DNA of 64,000 nucleotides from Lachnospiraceae bacterium oral taxon 500 (GCA_002999035.1 CP027241.1:437001-501000); one strand, 5' to 3'. Counted from the stretch's first letter, positions 40,082 to 49,636 are shown. Notes: generated by a model not told the origin, from the letters alone. A program made the numbers and translations.

Positions 40082-40190
40082 ATAGTTTCTCTTATAAAAG
40101 AAACTATTTGTTGTTTAGGGTTTTGTTTCCTGTATAAAAGAAACTATTTTGATGCCATCGCTTTTATTCTTCTATAAAAGAAACTTTTTT
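40074..40190. repeat. Operator-like array, 40-bp period, with 17-bp inverted repeat
   Basis: TATAAAAGAAACT occurs at 40093, 40133 and 40173, exactly 40 bp apart. The first copy also forms a perfect 17-bp inverted repeat (AACAACAAATAGTTTCT at 40074-40090 with its complement at 40099-40115). The segments between copies are unrelated. Confidence 0.85.
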
Positions 40191-40221
40191 ATTTACGGCT
40201 TTCTTTTCTGCTGAAAACTTT

Positions 40222-40257
40222 AACGGTGCAAATATCGATTCCGATATCCACACCGTT
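40222..40257 (-). terminator. Possible terminator after polC
   Basis: Nested stem AACGGTG/CACCGTT with inner ATATCG/CGATAT; the following T tract is short. Confidence 0.4.
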
Positions 40258-40262
40258 ATCCG

Positions 40263-43200
40263 CTAAAATAAGCTAATTTGGTTGGTTTCCGACAAGCCTT
40301 CCAGTATGCCGTTGACTCTTAGGATTTCCACCAGCGTCTTGGACAGCTTCGTCCGACTGATTAAATCCTCAATCGACAAAAACGGCGCGTCCTTGCGGGC
40401 TTCAACAATTGACAGCGCCGCTTTTTCGCCCATGCCGTTAATGCTGCAAAAGCTGGGCATTATCTTGCCGTCAATAATCTTAAACCGAGTTGCCTCCGCC
40501 TGATACAGGTCAATCCGGTGAAAACCGAAGCCGCGGGCGTACATCTCGCGAACAGTCTGCATTTCCTTTTCCATGTCCTGCTCTTTTTTGGTCAGCTTAT
40601 CCGCCCGGTTTTTCAAATCCTGCGCCGCTTCCTCCAGCACCTCCCGCCCCTTGCCCATGACCACATAATCAAAAGTACTGGCTCTGACGCTGAAATACGC
40701 CGCATAATACTCCAAGGGATAATAAACCTTAAAATACGCAATCCGAAAGGCCATCATCACATAGGCCGCCGCATGCGCCTTAGGGAACATATACTTAATC
40801 CGGCGGCAGGACTCAATGTACCATTCCGGCACGTCCGAAGCTGTCATCGCTGTAACCCATTCGTCCTTTAAACCCTTGCCCTTACGGACAGATTCCATGA
40901 TAGTAAAGGCCAGCCCCTTTTCCATGCCTTTGTTGATCAAATACGACATGATACCGTCGCGGGTGGAAATGACGGTAGTAATTGTCGCTAAACCATTGCG
41001 AATCATTTCCTGACCGTTATTAATCCAAACATCGGTGCCATGCGACAAGCCGGAAATACGAATTAAATCGGAAAAAGCCTTTGGCTTCGTGTCTTTCAAC
41101 ATTTGGATAACAAAGTCCGTACCGAACTCGGGAATTCCGAGCGAGCCCATTTCCACGCCGCCGATATCGGCCGGCTGAATCCCGAGCGCTTCGGTTGACT
41201 GAAACAGCGACATTACTTTCGGGTCATCGAGCGGAATTTTCTGGGCATTGACTCCGGTCAAATCCTCCAGGAAACGAATCATGGTCGGGTCATCATGCCC
41301 TAAAATATCAAGTTTGAGCAAATTGTGGTCAATACTGTGATAATCAAAGTGAGTGGTGATGATATTGCTCTCCCGGTCATTGGCCGGCCGCTGAATCGGT
41401 GTAAACTTATAAATTTCCTGATCTCTGGGTACGACCACAATGCCGCCGGGGTGCTGACCTGTCGTCCGGCGCACGCCGACGCAGCCCTGCACATAGCGAT
41501 TGATATCGCCCTCGGACATCGCAATTTGTCTTTCCTCAAAATAATTTTTCACAAAGCCGTAAGCCGTCTTGTCGGCCAGCGTACCGATCGTTCCCGCCCG
41601 GAAAACATGACCCTTGCCGAAGATTTCCTCGGTGTATTCATGCGCCCGGCTTTGATATTCGCCCGAAAAGTTCAGGTCGATATCCGGCTCTTTATCACCG
41701 TAAAACCCAAGGAAAGTTTCAAACGGAATATCATGCCCGTCTTTACTCAGCGGTGCACCACACTTAGGGCAGCTTCTGTCCGGCAAGTCGGCACCCGACA
41801 TTTCCGGGTCATCTTTTAACTCCGGCGGCGCAAAATCAGAATATTGACAATTCGGGCAAACATAGTGAGCCGACAGCGGATTAACCTCGGTAATCCCGGA
41901 CATGGTGGCCACAAAGGACGAACCGACCGAGCCCCGTGAGCCGACCAAATAGCCGTCCTCATTGGACTTTTTAACTAACTTTTGGGCAATCATATACATA
42001 ACGGCAAAACCATTGCTGATAATGGAATGGAGCTCTCTTTCCAGCCGCTCGGACACAATCTCCGGCAGAGGATCGCCGTAAATCTGATGTGCCCGGCCAT
42101 AGCACAGGCTTTTCAATTCCTCATCGGAATTGGGAATCTCCGGCGGATATTTATCCCGCTCCACCGGCTCAATCTCATCCAGCGAATCAACAATCTCGCG
42201 CGGTGCGGTAATTACCATTTCTCTGGCTTCGGCCTGTCCGAAATAGGCAAAGTCACGAAGCATTTCACCGGTCGTCCGAAAATAGCAATAATCCGGCACA
42301 TCGGCGTTGCGCACCGTTTTTTTGCCGACCAGCAAAATCCGGCGCAAAATCTCGTCCTCCGGATTTAAAATCTTGACATTGGCGCTGGCAATTACTTTCT
42401 TGCCAAGGCTTTTCACAAAGCGGTACAGCTCTACCTGCAAAGCGCCCAGTGCCTGATCTTCGGCAATCATATCCGTCCCGACATAGGTTCTGGCTACCGG
42501 AATCGGATAGAGTTCAAAATAATCATAAAACTCCGCCGTCCGGTCGATTAATTCCTGACAGCGCCCCTCGATAAAGGCCTGATAAAAATCATTATCGCCC
42601 CCGGTCGCGCCGTATAAAAGTCCCTCCCGCATCCGGTGCAGATACGACTTTTTCAGCCGAGGCACGCCGGCAAAGGTATTGATATGCGACTCCGACACCA
42701 TTTTATAAAGGTTTAGGAGGCCGGCTCTGGTTTTGGTTAAAATCATAATCTGGGTCGGTCTTTGCTTTTCCCAGTTGATTGGATTTTGCTGCGCCCAAGT
42801 TAATACATCGTTCAAATCATGAACGCCGATTTCTTCCAGGCGCTGAAACATCTTCAGCAGCACGCCAGCCGTTGCTTCCGCATCATAAACCGCCCGGTGG
42901 TGCTGACTGAGCGATACTTCCAATTCCTTACTTAAATAATCCAGTCCATACCGCTTAAACTCAGGAAATAAGTGGCGCGCCAGCTCTAAAGTATCCATAT
43001 AGGTAAAATCAACCGGCAAATCCAGTTTCTGGCACTCTTTTTTTATAAAGCTGATATCAAAATCCGAGTTATGCGCCACCAGCACCGCTCCAGCAGAAAA
43101 GTCCATAAAGCGCGGCAACACCTCCTCAATTCGCGGTGCGTCCCGAACAATATCATCGGTGATATGGGTCAGCTCCTGAATCCTTCGGGGAATCGGCCGG

Positions 43201-44564
43201 CCGGGATTGATAAACTCACTGAAGCGCTCAATAATCTTACCGTCTTTGATTTTAACCGCACCGATTTCGGTCAGGCTGTCACAGCTGGTAATCAAACCCG
43301 TGGTTTCAATATCAAAGACCACATAGGTATCGCGCAGGCTTTGTCCCCGCCCGAACCAGAGCACCGGCCGCTCATCGTCCACCATAAAGGCGGTCATGCC
43401 ATAAATCAATTTTAAGCTGCCGGCAAAGGCCTTACCAGCGGAAAAAGCATCGGGAAAAGCCTGAACCACGGCAGTATCGGTAATTGCCAGCGCCGGATGT
43501 CCCCATTTGGCGGCCTGCTTAACCGCCGTCTTGACCGGAATAATGCCATCCATATCACTCATTTGCGTATGGCAGTGCAGTTCAATCCGTTTTTCTTCAG
43601 CTTCGTCCACCCGCTCCTGCTTAATGCTGCCGCTCAGCGGCTGAATGGTTTGAATCATAAATGCCGGCTGCATATCAAAGCTGTCAAAGCTGTATTTGCC
43701 GCTGACTCTGAGGGCTTTGGCTTCTTTCAATCCCTTAACCAACTCCTCGGTCGTTTCTTTATCATCCGCAAAGAGCTTGCCGCTGACGGTTTTTTGATAA
43801 TCGGTCAGGAACATCTTAACCATTCGCTTGCCGGAGCGGAGCTCGCGCACATCAATCTCGCCGACGATTTCGACATCAATATTATAAAATGATCGGCTTT
43901 CCTCCAAATCCGCCACCGGCGTAATCTCGCCTTTAATTTCCTTCTTGCCGTAAAGAATGCCTTCCGGTTTTTCCATCACTTTTTTCACCGGCGCAGCCAT
44001 CTCCTGACCGACCGGAACCGTTGCCAGCATCCGGCTCTCCATATCGCGGTTTTGAATAAACTCCTGCAGGATTTGATTTTTTTCATCCTTTTTATAAAAG
44101 GAAATCACCACTTCTCTTTGCAGTTTCTCGGCAAACAGGCGCTCAATTTTTTTTCCCGGTTCCAAGGGCATAATATATTCATACCCGACCGCCGGTACTT
44201 GATACTGGATTTGGTCCCCGCTGATTTTGGCCTGCGACAAACGCAGCGTATTGGCCAAAAACGGGTCGCCTTTTTCCAGATAATAAAATAAGCTGTCCGC
44301 CCACTGCGGATAAATCCGGCTCAAATCCCCGTCCAGCCGGTATGTTTCCCACAGCCGAACCGAATAGCCCAAGTGCGCGGTCAGGCTTTTCGCCAGCTGC
44401 TCAATGTATGAGGGGCGAATCACCCGGCTTAACTCCAAATAAATATCCAGTCTCAATTTCTGCCGGTCAAAAACAATGCGAGAAACCTCTGCTTCCGCAA
44501 AAATCTCTCGCAAATCAGCCGGAAAAGTAAATTGCACAAATGTTTCCGTCAATTTCTTAGTCAT
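40263..44564 (-). CDS. polC: DNA polymerase III alpha subunit, PolC type
   Basis: 1,433 residues, the replicative polymerase of low-GC Gram-positives. In order: N-terminal domains, OB fold (about 225-310), PHP domain split around the proofreading exonuclease (FDIETTGL and HNSDFDISFI, about 410-580), polymerase palm and fingers, zinc motif CPNC...CPKC, and the C-terminal helix-hairpin region. The polymerase aspartates lie in DKEPDIDLNFSGEYQ. Two usual PHP metal ligands are changed (T364 in place of His in TDTAVVQ, T391 in place of Glu in GMTAF), so the PHP site is probably structural only. It normally sits after rseP, as here, but ispG is missing between them. Confidence 0.97.
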   Translation of the reverse strand: MTKKLTETFVQFTFPADLREIFAEAEVSRIVFDRQKLRLDIYLELSRVIRPSYIEQLAKSLTAHLGYSVRLWETYRLDGDLSRIYPQWADSLFYYLEKGDPFLANTLRLSQAKISGDQIQYQVPAVGYEYIMPLEPGKKIERLFAEKLQREVVISFYKKDEKNQILQEFIQNRDMESRMLATVPVGQEMAAPVKKVMEKPEGILYGKKEIKGEITPVADLEESRSFYNIDVEIVGEIDVRELRSGKRMVKMFLTDYQKTVSGKLFADDKETTEELVKGLKEAKALRVSGKYSFDSFDMQPAFMIQTIQPLSGSIKQERVDEAEEKRIELHCHTQMSDMDGIIPVKTAVKQAAKWGHPALAITDTAVVQAFPDAFSAGKAFAGSLKLIYGMTAFMVDDERPVLWFGRGQSLRDTYVVFDIETTGLITSCDSLTEIGAVKIKDGKIIERFSEFINPGRPIPRRIQELTHITDDIVRDAPRIEEVLPRFMDFSAGAVLVAHNSDFDISFIKKECQKLDLPVDFTYMDTLELARHLFPEFKRYGLDYLSKELEVSLSQHHRAVYDAEATAGVLLKMFQRLEEIGVHDLNDVLTWAQQNPINWEKQRPTQIMILTKTRAGLLNLYKMVSESHINTFAGVPRLKKSYLHRMREGLLYGATGGDNDFYQAFIEGRCQELIDRTAEFYDYFELYPIPVARTYVGTDMIAEDQALGALQVELYRFVKSLGKKVIASANVKILNPEDEILRRILLVGKKTVRNADVPDYCYFRTTGEMLRDFAYFGQAEAREMVITAPREIVDSLDEIEPVERDKYPPEIPNSDEELKSLCYGRAHQIYGDPLPEIVSERLERELHSIISNGFAVMYMIAQKLVKKSNEDGYLVGSRGSVGSSFVATMSGITEVNPLSAHYVCPNCQYSDFAPPELKDDPEMSGADLPDRSCPKCGAPLSKDGHDIPFETFLGFYGDKEPDIDLNFSGEYQSRAHEYTEEIFGKGHVFRAGTIGTLADKTAYGFVKNYFEERQIAMSEGDINRYVQGCVGVRRTTGQHPGGIVVVPRDQEIYKFTPIQRPANDRESNIITTHFDYHSIDHNLLKLDILGHDDPTMIRFLEDLTGVNAQKIPLDDPKVMSLFQSTEALGIQPADIGGVEMGSLGIPEFGTDFVIQMLKDTKPKAFSDLIRISGLSHGTDVWINNGQEMIRNGLATITTVISTRDGIMSYLINKGMEKGLAFTIMESVRKGKGLKDEWVTAMTASDVPEWYIESCRRIKYMFPKAHAAAYVMMAFRIAYFKVYYPLEYYAAYFSVRASTFDYVVMGKGREVLEEAAQDLKNRADKLTKKEQDMEKEMQTVREMYARGFGFHRIDLYQAEATRFKIIDGKIMPSFCSINGMGEKAALSIVEARKDAPFLSIEDLISRTKLSKTLVEILRVNGILEGLSETNQISLF

Positions 44565-44760
44565 ACCGACTCCCTTTCTCTCTTATTTTCCACTCAGGTA
44601 TCATCATACCGATCGTCTGTTTCTCCTGCTGTTTCGCACTCCGCCGGCTATTTGCTTTCTGCCGGAGCAGGCATTTGCCTAAACCCGGAAGCTCTGCCCG
44701 CCGGAGCAACCTACTCGCCCGCCAAGCAAAACGCCTTATGCCGGAGTATGTGTCAATAAC
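44565..44760. other. Intergenic region between polC and repeat A5
   Basis: About 200 bases rich in CCGG and GCCGGAG blocks; no gene. Before the insertion of A5 it would have followed rseP directly. GTCAATAAC at 44752-44760 is the left target duplication. Confidence 0.5.
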
Positions 44761-45019
44761 ATAACTTTCCCCTAATCGAAGTGCTACCTGCTTTCTTCCC
44801 GGGCGGGCAGTCTGCATCGAATCCTCTTTCCGCGATTTGCCTATCATTCCCGCCCATCGCCGAAAGGCGCAGCCTTTCTGGAAGCAACGAGCCCTGGTCG
44901 AAACGCTATGCGTTTCTGCCCGGGTGGGCGACCTACCTGATCGAAAGCTTCGCTTTCTGCCCGGGCGGACAGTCTGCCTAAAAAGACTGTTCTAGTTTTG
45001 CAGAACATGGGAAAGTTAA
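44761..45019 (+). repeat. Family A palindromic repeat, copy A5 (compound), with 9-bp target duplication
   Basis: Perfect GTCAATAAC direct repeats flank it (44752-44760 and 45020-45028). It contains three hairpin modules (GAAGTGCTACCTGCTTTC-like, GAAACGCTATGCGTTTC and GAAAGCTTCGCTTTC), several CCCGGG blocks, and AAAAGACTGTTCTAG before the end GGGAAAGTTAA. It contains the stop codon of rseP. Confidence 0.9.
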
Positions 45020-46095
45020 GTCAATAACTTAACAATATCGGAATAAAAGATGACCGCCATCAAGAGCATCAACAAAACAAAGCCAGCCATATGAATATAG
45101 CCCTCTTTTTTCTGATCAATCGGCTTGCCGCGAAGTCCCTCCAAGAACAGAAAGACCAGCCGGCCGCCGTCCAGCGCCGGAATCGGCAAAAGGTTCATCA
45201 CACCAAGGTTGGCGCTGAGCAGAACCACCTGGCTGCTGAAAATAGCAATATACTGGCGAATTGCCATACCGCCGTCATAGCTCTTACTCAAAGAATTAAC
45301 AATTCCGACCGGCCCGGACAGCATATTTAAGGATACCTTACCGGTAATTAGAGCAAACAAGCTGAAAGCCGTAATTTTAATCATACTCAGCAGCTTAATC
45401 AAAGCATAATAAAACACTTCCAAAAAATTAGGCTGGATATAAGCATAGCCGATGCCAATCATATAAACCGTCTGTCCGCCCCGGTCAACCGGCTTGGGCG
45501 TAAGGGTAAACCTCAGCTTCTCCGCCCCCCGCAAAACATCGACCTCAACCGGCTGGCCGCCCTCGACGACAAGATAGGTCGAAGCTTCCATCGGATCTAA
45601 AATCCGATGGCCGTTAATCGCCAGCAACTTATCGCCAACCTGAATTCCCGCCTGATAAGCCGGATACTCCGGATCAACCTTGCTGATTTCGGTGGTCGTC
45701 ACCGCCCCGGCGGCGAGCAGTAAAATCACGGCAAAAATAAAGGCCAAAATAAAATTAAAGACCGGACCGGCTAAAACCGCCAAAATCCTGGCTTTTAGCG
45801 GCCGATTATTAAACGCTCTGGGGTCGCTTGCAATAGTAGCCGCTGCTGTTCCGCTTAATCCGCTGCCAGCCGAATCCTCACCCAGCATAGCACAAAAGCC
45901 ACCAATCGGCAGCAGCCGGATACTATACAGCGTATCACCCTTTTTTTTGCCCCACAATTTCGGCCCCATGCCGATGGCAAACTCCTCCACGCCGATTCCG
46001 CCCCGGCGAGCCAAGAGAAAATGCCCCCATTCATGAAAAAATACAATAAAACTAAATACCAAAAAGGCAATCACAATGCCCACTGCCTGATTCAT
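45016..46095 (-). CDS. rseP: RIP metalloprotease RseP (site-2 protease)
   Basis: 359 residues, intramembrane zinc protease. HEWGH (21-25) lies in the first membrane helix and LLPIPALDGG carries the third ligand. A PDZ domain (about 130-220: KVDPEYPAYQAGIQVGDKLLAINGH split as AGIQVGDKLLAINGH) lies between. It cleaves anti-sigma factors and signal peptides in the membrane. The last codon ACT is completed by, and the stop TAA lies in, repeat A5; without the insertion the frame would continue THTPA and then stop, so the C-terminus has lost four residues. Confidence 0.94.
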   Translation of the reverse strand: MNQAVGIVIAFLVFSFIVFFHEWGHFLLARRGGIGVEEFAIGMGPKLWGKKKGDTLYSIRLLPIGGFCAMLGEDSAGSGLSGTAAATIASDPRAFNNRPLKARILAVLAGPVFNFILAFIFAVILLLAAGAVTTTEISKVDPEYPAYQAGIQVGDKLLAINGHRILDPMEASTYLVVEGGQPVEVDVLRGAEKLRFTLTPKPVDRGGQTVYMIGIGYAYIQPNFLEVFYYALIKLLSMIKITAFSLFALITGKVSLNMLSGPVGIVNSLSKSYDGGMAIRQYIAIFSSQVVLLSANLGVMNLLPIPALDGGRLVFLFLEGLRGKPIDQKKEGYIHMAGFVLLMLLMAVIFYSDIVKLLT

Positions 46096-46291
46096 AAAAT
46101 TCCTTCTTTCTCTTTACAAAATTTCTTTTTAAAAACTTAACTTTCTGCGCTAAGTAATTTTCCGCAAGCCATTTTCTTCGCATATCGCGCAGCAAGCCGA
46201 AAATATCACCAATCAAATCTTACCGCACCGAAGATAATACTGTGCTTATGCCCGCAGCCCTGTTTTACCAAGACTTTCACCGGCAGGCCAT

Positions 46292-47110
46292 TTAATTCCA
46301 ACGGTGCAAAAGCAGCATAAAATAATAGACAAAGGGCGCGACAAACAAAATGCTGTCGAGCCGATCGAGTATCCCGCCATGCCCCGGAATCAGCCGGCCA
46401 AAGTCCTTGATGCCCGTTTCCCGCTTAATCGCCGAGCCAACCAAATCGCCGATTTGAGAAAAAACCGAACCCAGCACGCCCAACAGCGCCAGGCTGGCAT
46501 AGGCCGCAAGTGGCAGAGTAAAATAACCGCGCCATTCCAAAAAAAGACCATAGGAAAGGCAAATCAGCGTACTGCCTAAAATACCGCCCAGTGCTCCCTC
46601 TATTGTTTTTTTCGGACTTAAAATCGGTGCCAGTTTATGCCGTCCCAGCGTCACCCCGGTAAAGTAAGCAAAGGTGTCGCTGCCAAAGGCAATTAAAATA
46701 ACCAGCCAAACCACAACCTTACCATGCACCAGACTTTGACGCATCAGCAAGACATGGGTCAGCATATAGGGAATATACAAAAAACCGACAATATTAATAA
46801 ACACCTGCCGCAGCTGTAACTTCGGATACAACAGGACATACGCCGCCAGTTCCGTCATCAGCATAAAGCCGAAAACCGTCTGCGCCATCCCAATCTTATT
46901 AATATAGAACAAAAAAATATAAACTGCCGCCGCCAGCATGGTCATGCTCAGCAGCAGCTTTTTATCCTCATAGCCAAAGGCCCGATTAAACTCAAAAATA
47001 CCGACCATCACCGCTGCGCCCAGCAATAAAAATAAAGAAAGCCCCCCGAAATAAATCGCCGCCACCACCAGCGGCAGCGCTACCACAGACGACAGCACTC
47101 TCTGTTTCAT
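46292..47110 (-). CDS. cdsA: Phosphatidate cytidylyltransferase
   Basis: 272 residues from the ATG at 47110, one base after the uppS stop, with GGAGGAG inside the end of uppS. About seven membrane helices. The family signature is complete near the C-terminus: SAIKRETGIKDFGRLIPGHG, then GILDRLDS. It makes CDP-diacylglycerol, the branch point of phospholipid synthesis. It is coupled to uppS. dxr, which usually follows, is absent: 196 bases without a gene separate it from rseP. Confidence 0.94.
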   Translation of the reverse strand: MKQRVLSSVVALPLVVAAIYFGGLSLFLLLGAAVMVGIFEFNRAFGYEDKKLLLSMTMLAAAVYIFLFYINKIGMAQTVFGFMLMTELAAYVLLYPKLQLRQVFINIVGFLYIPYMLTHVLLMRQSLVHGKVVVWLVILIAFGSDTFAYFTGVTLGRHKLAPILSPKKTIEGALGGILGSTLICLSYGLFLEWRGYFTLPLAAYASLALLGVLGSVFSQIGDLVGSAIKRETGIKDFGRLIPGHGGILDRLDSILFVAPFVYYFMLLLHRWN

Positions 47111-47111
47111 T

Positions 47112-47798
47112 TTATTCTCCTCCGAACCGGCGGTTTCTGGTCTGATAATAACCAATTGCCTGATCCAGCTCTGTTTCTCCGAAGTCCGGCCAAAAAACAT
47201 CGGTCACATAAATTTCACTATAAGCGGCCTGCCACAGTAAATAATTACTGAGCCGGCTTTCCCCGCCCGTCCGGATCAGCAATTCCGGATCCGGAATCCC
47301 GGCCGTGTCTAAATAACCGGCAAAGGCTTCTTCTGTCAGATTTTCCGCTGTCCCGCCGGCCTGCCAGAACTTCTCCGCGGCCCGGATGATCTCATCCCGG
47401 CCGCCGTAGTTTAAAGCAATCTGCAAATTCAAACCGGTAAAACCGGCCGTCGCCTGTTCCAATTCCTCAATTTGTGCCTGAATATCCTCGGCCAAACCTT
47501 TTTTATTGCCGATTACCCTGACCCGCATATTGTTTTGAGTCGCATCGCGAATGCTGGTCTTTAAAAACTTCCGGGCCAAGTCCATGATATACTCCACTTC
47601 CTTGGCCGAGCGCTTCCAGTTTTCGGTGGAAAAAGCATAAACCGTCAGATAGCGAATTCCCTTGTCCCACACCAGCCGGCTGACTTTTTCCAAGGTTTCC
47701 GCTCCCTTTTGATGACCAAGTGTCTGCGGCATGAGCCTTTTCCTTGCCCAGCGCCGGTTTCCGTCCATAATAATTGCAATATGCTGCAGGTCTTCCAT
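47112..47798 (-). CDS. uppS: Undecaprenyl diphosphate synthase
   Basis: 228 residues from the ATG at 47798 (AAGGG eight bases upstream); two earlier ATGs lack a ribosome site. The cis-prenyltransferase motif IIMDGNRRWA (catalytic D12) and the C-terminal LIRTGGESRLSNYLLWQAAY, then YVTDVFWPDF are present. It makes the lipid carrier for peptidoglycan and wall polymers. It sits between frr and cdsA in the usual order. Confidence 0.95.
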   Translation of the reverse strand: MEDLQHIAIIMDGNRRWARKRLMPQTLGHQKGAETLEKVSRLVWDKGIRYLTVYAFSTENWKRSAKEVEYIMDLARKFLKTSIRDATQNNMRVRVIGNKKGLAEDIQAQIEELEQATAGFTGLNLQIALNYGGRDEIIRAAEKFWQAGGTAENLTEEAFAGYLDTAGIPDPELLIRTGGESRLSNYLLWQAAYSEIYVTDVFWPDFGETELDQAIGYYQTRNRRFGGE

Positions 47799-47845
47799 TT
47801 TTATACCCTTCATTGACTGAATCATTTTATTCTTATTGACTGCGC

Positions 47846-48400
47846 TTAAACTGTCATGATCTCCTTGGTTTTTTCTTCCACCGCTTTGTCAATCTCTTTC
47901 ACAAACTTATCCGTCAACTCCTGAATCTCGGTTTCCAAATCTTTCAGGTCATCCTCAGTCAAAAGCTTGTCCTGTTCCTGCTTTTTAAAATCCTGCACCG
48001 CATCACGGCGGATATTGCGAACGGCGACCTTCGCCTCCTCGCCTAAATGCTTCACCTTTTTGGTCAGTTCCTTTCTCTTTTCTTCGGTCAGTTCCGGAAA
48101 TACCAAGCGAATAACTTTGCCGTCGCTGGAGGGCGTAATGCCGATATCTGACATATTGAGCGCCTTTTCAATCGCTTTGATGACGCTGGCATCCCACGGC
48201 TGGATTTGAATCATTCTTGCCTCCGGCACGGTAATATTGCCGACCTGCTGGAGCGGAGTTGCCTGTCCGTAATAATCAACCGTAATCTTATCCAAAATAT
48301 GCGGATTGGCTCTCCCGGCCCGAACCGCATTAAATTCATCTTTTAAAACACTCACTGTCTTGGTCATCTTTTCCTGATAAACTTTTACTGAACTATCCAT
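47846..48400 (-). CDS. frr: Ribosome recycling factor
   Basis: 184 residues, full length. Typical features: RAGRANPHILDKI, a beta domain around GNITVPEARMIQIQPWD, and the long C-terminal helices with RRDAVQDFKK. It separates the ribosome from mRNA after termination together with EF-G. pyrH lies upstream (170 bases apart), uppS downstream. Confidence 0.96.
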   Translation of the reverse strand: MDSSVKVYQEKMTKTVSVLKDEFNAVRAGRANPHILDKITVDYYGQATPLQQVGNITVPEARMIQIQPWDASVIKAIEKALNMSDIGITPSSDGKVIRLVFPELTEEKRKELTKKVKHLGEEAKVAVRNIRRDAVQDFKKQEQDKLLTEDDLKDLETEIQELTDKFVKEIDKAVEEKTKEIMTV

Positions 48401-48570
48401 TTTTCTCCTCCGTTATTATTATCTTGTCGTTGGCTCTGTTTCCTTTAAAGGATTCGGCTTCTGACTGCCAGTCAAACCCGCAGCCGAAAATTATTGTCTG
48501 CCGCCGTTTTTCATCATTTGGATTTTGCCTGCCGCTCATAATTGGCTGCTTCGGCTCAATCACAAGCTCG

Positions 48571-49278
48571 CTACTCAGCCGCAATAAAAGTTCCGTCTCC
48601 GCTGCCACTGACCGCCTTTAAAATCGCGTTCTCCCCGCCGAAGAAAAAGACCGACATCGGCATTTTATTTTCCAGACAAAGCTGCGCCGCTGTGATATCC
48701 ATTACTTTTAAGCCTTTTTTTACTACCTCCGAAACCGTCAGCCGGTCATAGCGAACCGCATCCGGGTACTGATTGGGGTCTTTGTCATACACACCGTCAA
48801 TATTTTTAGCCAGTAAAATCATATCCGCATTCATTTGAATTGCCCGCAGAGCCGCTGCCGTATCGGTCGAAAAATAGGAATGACCGGTGCCGCCGGCAAA
48901 GAAAATGATTTTTCCTTTATTTAAATAATCCAGCATCGCATCCTTCGAGTAAACTTCCGTAAACGTGCCGACCGGAAATGGCGTCATGACTACGCTCTCT
49001 AAGCCTGCCATCTGAAATACCGCCGCTGCGTACAGGCAATTCATCACCGTTGCCATCATCCCGATCGCATCCGCCTTGCACCGATCCATGTTTTCACTGC
49101 TGCGTCCCCGCCAAAAATTGCCGCCGCCAATGACAATCCCTATCTGCAGGCCCTCATCGGCCGCCTTTTTGACCTGCTCAGCCACCTTTAAAGCCGCCGC
49201 CTCGTCAAACTTACCGGTATTTCCGCCGGACAGGGTTTCGCCGCTCAGCTTGAGCAGCACTCTTTTATATTTTGACAT
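48571..49278 (-). CDS. pyrH: UMP kinase
   Basis: 235 residues, hexameric amino-acid-kinase fold. KLSGETL, GGGNFWRGR, ADAIGMMATVMN, VTPFPVGTFTE-like loop (VMTPFPVGTF) and DGVYDKDPNQYPDA are the family's conserved parts. It phosphorylates UMP to UDP. rpsB and tsf, usually directly upstream, are absent; a family A repeat and a divergent lipoprotein gene lie there. Confidence 0.96.
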   Translation of the reverse strand: MSKYKRVLLKLSGETLSGGNTGKFDEAAALKVAEQVKKAADEGLQIGIVIGGGNFWRGRSSENMDRCKADAIGMMATVMNCLYAAAVFQMAGLESVVMTPFPVGTFTEVYSKDAMLDYLNKGKIIFFAGGTGHSYFSTDTAAALRAIQMNADMILLAKNIDGVYDKDPNQYPDAVRYDRLTVSEVVKKGLKVMDITAAQLCLENKMPMSVFFFGGENAILKAVSGSGDGTFIAAE

Positions 49279-49459
49279 AAGCCCTCCTTATGATGTTATC
49301 AAGGTCCCGTTATTTTGCATTTCAGCGAATTACAAATAATCCGCCGGAATCGTAACACTTTCTCCCTTATGATACCAGATTCCAACCGATTTATCAACTT
49401 AAAGAATTCTTATATATTTTTCCTTCCGCAAATTTTATATAAAAATTTTGATATAATCA

Positions 49460-49610
49460 CTCAACTTTCCCATAGTCTTTTTTGGCTCTATCCCGCTCAG
49501 AGAGCGGGTGCATGGACTCCACTTTCGGCAATTTGCTCCGCAATTTGCCTATCGTTCCCGCCATGCAACGAGCCTAAAAGAGACTGTTCTGACGAACATG
49601 GGAAAGTTGA
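49460..49610 (+). repeat. Family A palindromic repeat, copy A6 (best inverted ends)
   Basis: The ends CTCAACTTTCCCAT and ATGGGAAAGTTGA are exact inverted copies. Inside are AGTCTTTTTTGGCTC pairing with GAGCC...AGACT, a CCGCTC/GAGCGG hairpin and GACTGTTCTGACGAAC. Flanks share TAATCA. Confidence 0.9.
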
Positions 49611-49636
49611 GTAATCATTAAACTTGCATAAAAAGA

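Noticed and set aside
40074-40190. Possible short CRISPR array
   Set aside because: The repeats are only 13-17 bp with AT-rich 23-27 bp gaps, overlap a promoter, and no cas gene is present. An operator array fits better.
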